Shown in pieces: positions 58,369 to 64,000 of a DNA stretch of 64,000 nucleotides. Where the stretch lies: positions 2,255,001 to 2,319,000 of the forward strand of contig OX335652.1 of NCBI GenBank assembly GCA_946894095.1, written 5' to 3'. A program made the position numbers and the translations under genes. The notes under the pieces are model-generated. The model worked only from the letters and a program-made list of their open reading frames with translations. It was not told the origin of the DNA and did not search any database. Origin of the DNA: Incurvaria masculella. Its lineage: Eukaryota; Arthropoda; Insecta; Lepidoptera; Incurvariidae. Every line of letters starts with the position of its first letter. The stretch's first letter is position 1.

Positions 58369-58695
58369 AACCTCAGGGGCACGGGGACTTGCCTTCCATG
58401 AAAAGCTCATGGGCTCGATCCCTACCCCATTCAAGCACCACTTTCTTTCTCCTTCTTAGTTGGATAAGTACATTTCGTCTTGGTCGCTGTTCCTAGGTTC
58501 GGAATCCATGTAAAAATGCAGGTCCCCTTTTCACTCCTAGGTCGTACTATGGCTTTGGATTAAAAGTTGGTCGAAGCGATAGTAACAAATGGTCCGTGTT
58601 TTGCATCTAGTTCTATCTAGAAGTCCCTGGCATGTAGTTGCGTCTAGAAGTTCCTGGCATGGCACATAAATCCTTCAGAAATGAGGTGTGTGCGA
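58369..58695 (+). mobile_element. SINE with tRNA-like head, inside nuclease intron 1
   Basis: AACCTCAGGGGCACGGGGAC, box B-like GGGCTCGATCCC, CATTCAAGCACCACTTTC, GGTTCGGAATCCATGTAAAA, TTGGTCGAAGCGATAGTAAC, then CTAGAAGTCCCTGGCATG. A piece of about 26 bases (TCTAGAAGT/TCCCTGGCATG) is duplicated in tandem at 58615-58660. Confidence 0.65.
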
Positions 58696-58748
58696 AAAAT
58701 ATCGCGACGGCAATGAGATGATCAAAAGACTGAGTATTATACATTTAA

Positions 58749-59290
58749 GGTGGCCCAACCCGGCGGCCCTAACTCATTCGCGGGCACGGTACAAAACCGT
58801 GCTGTTGCGCTCTGGGATCTTCTCTGTTTCAAAGAATAAGACAGGCTCCGTGATGAGGAAGATGCAACATGTCCACAAAAAAGACAATGTGCATAATGTA
58901 TGATTTGGTAAGATTTACGAAAATTTTAATTTCAAAACTACTTATAGCTAAAAGTAAACCACGACCGCTGTAGTAAAAAATCGAACAAAAACCAAATAGA
59001 TTATAAATCTTGATTAAATAAGCTATGTCTGATGACTAATATTTTTAAGATGTTCTTACTTTATCATTGCGTAATCCACCTCCAAAGTTATTGTATAAAA
59101 CGCGCGAAAAAAGCGAACTTTCGGACCTTATAACTTAGAAACCAAACACAATTTTACAATGCCAATGGTCATCAGACATCTAGTTCGATCAAATAAAGCT
59201 ATTTTGAACAAAATTTTGGATCTCTGACAAGAAATATGGGCGTGATCTTCTTTCCCCTCTTGTATGGGGAGATGAGCGGGATGGGCCACC
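58749..59290 (+). mobile_element. 542 bp TTAA-flanked MITE, full copy in nuclease intron 1
   Basis: TTAA (58745-58748), GGTGGCCCAACCCGGCGG at the left, GGGATGGGCCACC at the right, then TTAA (59291-59294). It has the same length as the copy at 3750-4291 and about 95 percent identity by eye. Confidence 0.8.
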
Positions 59291-59972
59291 TTAAGCATCA
59301 ATACAATTGACTTGTACCTACATTTATACTATTGTAGCTACCAGCATGCTTTATATGTATACATGAAATAAGAAAATTATCTTAGGTATACCACGGTTTT
59401 TAGGAGCGATGACCCTTGACGAAATTCGAGGTACGCAGAACAATAAAAAAAGTAAAAAAATATAAGTAAAAACACTACGTTGAAGGCGTTTTTTATTTAA
59501 GCTTTAATATGTTGACCAAAAAATGGTTGGAAAATGTGTTGAATACTTTTAAAGAAAATTAGAAAATATTTGTCCAATAATTATATTTGTCATATTAGCA
59601 CATTACCTTTGGTGTAACTGTTGCATCCCTTACAGTTTATCAGTCATAGTTTTGACAAGCAGTTATAAGTTTGTCAATAATATTTTTAGTTTTCTAAAAT
59701 CGACATTGGTGACGTTGACTAAAAGCACAAATTCATTTCTTATTTAGAAATCTGAATATAAATATTAATCTATCTGTGTATTTAACCAAAACAAATTGTC
59801 GTTCGTTCGATCGTTTAAAGTCGTTTCACAACGTTAGACATGTCCACATTCCTTAAATTCCGTCTGGGTCTTCTTCTTTAAAAACCGTGTAATATTTTTA
59901 GTTATAATTGCAACGGAATAACACAAAGAAAGTGTTTCAACGATAGTTATAACCATGAACATTGGACGACAG

Positions 59973-60161
59973 GTTCCGACTGTGTGTGGAGCGTCAACAA
60001 GGACCTGCCTTACAAGGACCCGGTGTTCTTCCAGCGCGAAGGACGCCGCGGTTCGAGGGGACGCCTCCTCACGCCGCGCAGCTCGCAGGGTCTCCAACTA
60101 CGGGACAATGAGACTCTGGAGATGTTCTGTCCTGGGACCAATAACTACATACAGCAATTAG
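59973..60161 (+). CDS. DNA/RNA non-specific endonuclease (dsRNase-like), exon 2
   Basis: Second coding exon, residues 22-84 plus one base. It starts after the acceptor GACGACAG and stops at the donor G|GTATTG (60162). Its GC content is clearly higher than the flanking introns. Visible motifs, numbered in the joined protein, are SDCVWSVNKDLP (23-34), the PVFF stretch (38-41), an Arg-rich segment with LLTP (53-56), and LEMFCPG (70-76). Cys25 and Cys74 are probably in disulfides. This order (Cys-Trp, Asp-Leu-Pro, Pro-Val-Phe-Phe, a Leu-Thr-Pro turn, then a Leu-x-Met-Phe-Cys-Pro-Gly) matches, from memory, the N-terminal region of insect DNA/RNA non-specific nucleases, which precedes the NUC domain. 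No database search was possible. The polypyrimidine tract before the acceptor is weak, yet the phase fits on both sides and there is no in-frame stop. Confidence 0.85.
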   Translation, partial: VPTVCGASTRTCLTRTRCSSSAKDAAVRGDASSRRAARRVSNYGTMRLWRCSVLGPITTYSN

Positions 60162-60409
60162 GTATTGAACTTTTTACTTGTCTGGGGTTGAACAATTACT
60201 ACATTATGCAGATAAAGGTATATATATAATAATATTTTTAAGATCATTTTTAAATACATATTTTTAAAATCATTATAATATTCCGACTTAATGGATGAGG
60301 TTGCTCTTAAACCAATACTCATAATTGTTGTGTCCTAAAAGGATAATGTTAGATTACTGATTTCAATTCATTTGTATTTTGAGTCCCGGCGAAGTTTCTT
60401 ATCAGCTTT

Positions 60410-60620
60410 TAGGGTTCCGTACCCAAAGGGTGCTAATGGAACCCTATTACTAAGCCTCCGCTGTCCGTCCGTTCGTCCGTTTGTCACAAGGCTATATCTC
60501 ACGAATCGTAATAGGTAGACACCTGAAATTTTCACAGAATATGCATTTCTGTTGCCGTTTAACGACAAATAGTTAAAAATAAAAAAAATATAAGATTCAA
60601 AGAAAAATACAAGAAACGTG
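60410..60620 (-). mobile_element. Lep1-like element, truncated
   Basis: Starts TTAGGGTTCCGTACCCAAAG and carries the CCGT-unit tract and the GTAATAGGTAGACACCTGAA block. It fades after AAGAAACGTGATTTCTTTG, so the GGCCGG end is missing. It lies in intron 2 of the nuclease gene. Confidence 0.75.
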
Positions 60621-61124
60621 ATTTCTTTGCTTTTAAGGCCCTGGTACTAGCCAAATCGCAAAGTTAGACGAGGCACCCCAAGTTAACTAACTAAGTCTGA
60701 CGATTATAAGTGTCATTCTTACAATATATGATTCCTTGTCTAGGAATCGACCTATTTTCGTTAATGAATGTTTCCTTTTTCTATACGAAATTCATTGCGG
60801 AAACGGTGTCCATTTCCGAACTTTTTTGACTAAATGTAGAAATCTAAAAGCAAATGGAATTTTTGTTTATGGATATATGCTGTTTTTGCTTATATCTAGA
60901 AATCGAATTACTTTCAGATTTCTAATGAGAAAAATCAACTTTTTTATTTTTATTATTATTTAAATAAATGATGGAATAAAAAAATATTAACAATCCATTA
61001 TAAGTCTGGAGTTCTATTTGGATTTGCTGAAGAGTTTCACTACATATTATTACATTTGTTAAAAAGTGCATTTGTATGGCGCGAGTAGTTGGCTAGTCCT
61101 AGCGCCTTAATCTTATATTATTGT

Positions 61125-61182
61125 ACCTTCGTACCGTCCAGAACCCATCGTGTGCGAGTGTGACTCGCACTTGGCTGGGTTT
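61125..61182 (-). mobile_element. Lep1-like 5'-end fragment
   Basis: TTCGTACCGTCCAGAACCCA, then TCGTGTGCGAGTGTGACTCG, CACTTGGCTGGGTTTT. This is the head of the element only. Confidence 0.6.
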
Positions 61183-61369
61183 TCCCATCCTCGCTGAATC
61201 CAAGAGTTTGAAAAATATAGAAATAGAGTATAGTGTAATTATTATGCTAGGAACGTATGGAGAAATTAAGGAATAAACTAACGAATGGGATAAGTAGTCG
61301 GAGTTCGACTTGAAATATTTTCAAAATGGATAGTGTCCCTATAACCCCAGTTTCAGTAACTCTGTCAAC

Positions 61370-61500
61370 TAATAAGTAAGGAGGGGACCTACAGTTTTAC
61401 GTTAAATCTAAACCACGACCAGCCGCAACCTAACCGCGCTCAGAGTTGCTTCCCCAGCTTATTGAATCGCAAGGCGTCGCGCCATTAGGCTACCGAGGCC
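61370..61500 (-). mobile_element. SINE 5S-like head only
   Basis: Minus reading: GGCCTCGGTAGCCTAATGGC, GCAACTCTGAGCGCGGTTAG, then GGTCGTGGTTTAGATTTAAC and AAACTGTAGGTCCCCTCC. It stops before the body. Confidence 0.65.
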
Positions 61501-61782
61501 AACAAATTGTTATCAATGCCGCATAAAAAAATGTCATTTCCTCATTCAATATCTACTTAATGAAAACGTGGTGTTCCTATCAGTGCTTCCCGTGGTGATT
61601 GTGAAAAATTGGCCTATGAATAGTGCAACAAAGTAAATTAATGTATTTAACTTTTCATATAAAATCATCAAATCGCCTGCAATATTAATCGTTTAATTCA
61701 TTTCGTTCATTTCATTCATAATAACGTTCATTCTGTTTTTGGTAACTAAGTTAAATGATTAGCTTACATTGTAACGATTTTA

Positions 61783-62068
61783 GGGTTCCGTATCCAAAGG
61801 GTGAAAACGGAACCCTATTACTAAGCCTCCGCTGTCCGTCCGTCCGTCCGTCCGTCTGTCAAAGGGCTGTATCTCGTGAACCGTGATAGGTAGGCAGCTG
61901 AAATTTTCACAGAGTGTGTATGTATTTTGCCGCTATAACAACAAATAGGCAAAATAAAAAAAAATAAAAAATTAAATGGGGGCTTCATACAAAAAACGTG
62001 TTTTTGTGTTAAATCTTGTACGATGGTACGAAACCCTTCGTGTGCGAGTCCGATTCGCACTTGGCCGG
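61783..62068 (-). mobile_element. Lep1-like element, full copy
   Basis: AGGGTTCCGTATCCAAAGGG start, short CCGT tract, and CTTGGCCGGTT end. A 5S-headed SINE begins 33 bases later. Confidence 0.85.
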
Positions 62069-62100
62069 TTTTTACATTATGGTAGGATTTATCACTGAAA

Positions 62101-62490
62101 AGCCTCAGTAACCCAGTGGTGCGACGCCTTCCGATTCGATATGCTGGGTAAGCACCTCTGAGCGCGGTTAGGTTCTGGATGGGTGACCATTTTCAAGCGT
62201 AGAGGCTGGCTGTGGTTCGGATTTCACGTAGAACTGTAGGTCCCCTTCCTTACTTACTAGGTGGTAGGGTAATTTCTACCCGTTTTGGTACCATCACATT
62301 GAATGAACGATGGTCGAAGCGGCAATGAAAATTGTCCGTGTATTCCATCCAGTTCAATGTAGCCGAGCAAAATAAAGAAGGTCTAAAGAAGAACTATGAC
62401 GTTTTGGCACCTAGTTCCCATGTGGTGTGTAAGGCTAATATCTGACGTTCAGTCTGGTTTTAGCCATCCATGTCCAGTTACAAAAAAAAA
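62101..62490 (+). mobile_element. SINE with 5S-rRNA-like head, full copy
   Basis: AGCCTCAGTAACCCAGTGGT, then TAAGCACCTCTGAGCGCGGT, TAGGTTCTGGATGGGTGACC (5S-like), body GAACGATGGTCGAAGCGGCA, and a GCCATCCATGTCCAGTTAC A-run tail. It is located in intron 2 of the nuclease gene. Confidence 0.8.
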
Positions 62491-62569
62491 TCAGTAATTG
62501 CACAATAAATAAACGAAAACATCTGTGCTGTGTATACTTAAAAATAAAACTAACATTCCAGGGAGTTAT

Positions 62570-62824
62570 CGTTGGTGATTCGAATTCCACGTAAAACTGC
62601 AGGTTTTTTTTTGCTCACTAGGCTGTAGAGTCGATCCCGCTCGGGTTGGTACCGTAGCATTGAATGAACGACGTTCGAAGCGGCAATGAAAATTGACTAT
62701 GTTATTTATCCAGATCAATGAAGCCGTAAAATAATAGGAAAGTCCTGGTATGACAGCTTGTTCCTATGTGCGGTATTGGGCTATTGTAATGACAGCAGTT
62801 GTAGTATAGCCATCCATATCCAGG
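62570..62824 (+). mobile_element. SINE body without head
   Basis: GGTGATTCGAATTCCACGTA, GCTCGGGTTGGTACCGTAGC, GTTCGAAGCGGCAATGAAAA and GCCATCCATATCCAGGAC. The head was lost. It is followed at once by the Lep1-like head at 62823. Confidence 0.65.
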
Positions 62825-62898
62825 ACAAGTGCGAGTCGGACTCGCACACGAATCGTTCTGTACCATTGTACAAGACTTAACCTAAAAAAATCTCGTTT
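62823..62898 (+). mobile_element. Lep1-like 5' half, abutting an inverted copy
   Basis: GGACAAGTGCGAGTCGGACT to CTAAAAAAATCTCGTTTTT. The join to the opposite-strand copy at 62899 is direct. Confidence 0.7.
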
Positions 62899-63216
62899 TT
62901 AGGGTTCCGTACCCAAAGGGTGAAAACGTAACCCTATTACTAAGCCTCCGCTGTCCGTCCGTCCGTCCGTCCGTCCGTCCGTCCGTCCGTCTGTCCGTCT
63001 GTCACAGGGCTGTATCTCAGTAACCGTAATAGGTGGACAGCTGAAATTTTCATTTTGAATATTTATTTTGCCGCTATAACAACAAATAAGAGTAAGATTA
63101 AAAAATTATTAAAATTAAAGGGGGCTCCCATACAAAAAACGTGATTTTTTTGGTTTTTTTTCTACGATGGTACGGAACCCTTCGTGTGCGAGTCCGACTC
63201 GCACTTGGCCGGTTTT
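62899..63216 (-). mobile_element. Lep1-like element, full copy
   Basis: AGGGTTCCGTACCCAAAGGG start, CCGT-unit tract (62955-62998), and an end at CTCGCACTTGGCCGGTTTTT. Confidence 0.85.
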
Positions 63217-63466
63217 TATTATGTTTTGATTTTACCTATTTGTTGGTATTTCGGAAAAAATTATACACACTGTATACAATAAGAATAATAATATTTTCTA
63301 TTACTGAGGCACACAGTTCTAAATACACGAAATATACAAAAATGTATTGCTAATCATCAAGATAATAAAAGTAAAAAAACATTAAATGATATAACTATAA
63401 AAAAACCAAAAAAAAACAAACAAAATTAAACAAATCGAAATAAAATAAAGTTATAAAATGACTATA

Positions 63467-63550
63467 CAGCCCTGTGACAGACGGACAGCGGAGGCTCAGT
63501 AATAGGGTTCCGTTGGCACGGACGGTTTGGGTACGGAACCGTAAAAACCG
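63467..63550 (+). mobile_element. Lep1-like 3' fragment with rearranged hairpin
   Basis: ACAGCCCTGTGACAGACGGA, then CAGCGGAGGCTCAGTAATAG and GGTTCCGTTGGCACGGACGG, TTTGGGTACGGAACCGTAAA. A GGACGG unit appears inside the hairpin loop in place of part of CACCCTTTGGG. Confidence 0.65.
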
Positions 63551-63774
63551 GTTAAGCGTGAACATGTTCACATGCCAAGGATCCCTTCATTAAAGAAATT
63601 CGCCCTCTTCTGATGTTTTTTTTTTGCAATTTCATAGAACATTTGCGCTTTAGAAATGTAGCTTTTTCTAAAGAACTATGACGTTTTGAGCAAAAGTAAA
63701 TTTTTGGTGCAGAACCACATAAGTGGACCTATATTGATGTATTTTTTTTATTTTTTAAACAACGGCTTTTAGGA

Positions 63775-63870
63775 GAAAAATTCGGAACAAAATACGTGTG
63801 ATCGAAAGACACCAGACCCAGACCACAATGGTCCGATTTTCGCTTTTTGCGACGGGACTCTAAAAACATT
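63775..63870 (+). repeat. interspersed repeat with GACACCAGA core, copy 3
   Basis: AGAAAAATTCGGAACAAAAT, ATCGAAAGACACCAGACCCA, CGCTTTTTGCGACGGGACTC, TAAAAAC. It lies just before nuclease exon 3. Confidence 0.6.
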
Positions 63871-63954
63871 TAAATGCATACAGTTTTGCATATGAATCAA
63901 TAACTTTACACATACATGGATACATGTTTAAAGATCACGCCTTTATGATTTCAG

Positions 63955-64000
63955 GTCAAGAGCAAGTGCAGGCCACGTGCGCAGGAGGACTCCAAGTGTT
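63955..64000 (+). CDS. DNA/RNA non-specific endonuclease (dsRNase-like), exon 3, cut by window end
   Basis: Third coding exon, running off the window. The acceptor TTTATGATTTCAG ends at 63954. With the single base carried over from exon 2 it reads Gly85, QEQVQ, then ATCAGGLQV, with Cys93. An Ala-Thr-Cys-x-Gly-Gly element after the Phe-Cys-Pro-Gly segment is expected in insect non-specific nucleases, which supports both the splice model and the family call. The intron before it is about 3.8 kb and holds at least five Lep1-like copies or fragments and three copies of the SINE. The NUC catalytic domain should follow to the right. Confidence 0.75.

Larger units (their letters stand above)
58029..59972 (+). 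other. intron 1 of the nuclease gene
   Basis: Phase-1 intron of about 1.9 kb, GTGAGT to ACAG. It contains a tRNA-headed SINE (58369-58695) and a complete 542 bp TTAA element (58749-59290). The rest (59295-59972) is AT-rich with nothing recognised. Confidence 0.7.
60162..63954 (+). other. intron 2 of the nuclease gene
   Basis: Phase-1 intron of about 3.8 kb, GTATTG to TTTCAG. It is made largely of Lep1-like elements and the two-headed SINE, listed separately. The stretches 60620-61120 and 63220-63460 are AT-rich with no recognisable feature. Confidence 0.65.

Noticed and set aside
59955..60161. Frame starting MNIGRQV over nuclease exon 2
   Set aside because: It is out of frame with the conserved reading and has no signal peptide; the spliced phase-1 reading explains the exon.

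Overview
The window reads as AT-rich, repeat-laden nuclear DNA of a moth or butterfly (Lepidoptera). The evidence is a short interstitial (TTAGG)n tract, the insect telomere motif. There are also more than ten copies of a roughly 300 bp element with a hairpin at each end and a (CGGA)n core, resembling the lepidopteran microsatellite-linked non-autonomous elements called Lep1. Helitrons with A^T target sites and CTAG ends, RTE and Jockey/CR1-type LINE debris, and split genes with GT-AG introns complete the picture. No bacterial operon, CRISPR array, rRNA gene or intact tRNA gene is visible. The species cannot be named from what is seen.

Only about the last 10 kb holds convincing genes, both on the plus strand. 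The first (last coding exon at 53784-54667, with two AATAAA signals after it) encodes an uncharacterised, probably secreted protein with an acidic Ser/Glu-rich start and a Gly-rich core. The second begins at 57965 and runs off the right edge. Three exons (57965-58028, 59973-60161, 63955-64000) join through phase-1 introns. They give a signal peptide followed by the cysteine-containing N-terminal part of an insect DNA/RNA non-specific endonuclease, the family that includes lepidopteran gut dsRNases. Its introns are packed with mobile elements. Weaker gene traces are a 56 bp possible minus-strand exon at 16996-17051 and a GC-rich TATA/initiator segment near 6084-6295.

The first 53 kb is intergenic or very long intronic DNA. 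It is a mosaic of (1) Lep1-like elements on both strands; (2) a SINE family whose common body carries either a 5S-rRNA-like or a tRNA-like head; (3) a 542 bp element flanked by TTAA; (4) three or four other inverted-repeat MITE families; (5) two Helitrons; (6) fragments of RTE and Jockey/CR1 LINEs, including a frameshifted reverse transcriptase tail at 55482-55945; and (7) large hairpins and small tandem arrays. The stretches between them are plain AT-rich DNA in which nothing is recognised.

The most notable observations are the SINE body shared between two kinds of RNA polymerase III head, the Lep1 copy whose terminal hairpin is flipped in place, the two equal-length 542 bp TTAA elements, and the new partial nuclease and secreted-protein genes. 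Coordinates of repeat ends are read by eye and may be off by several bases.
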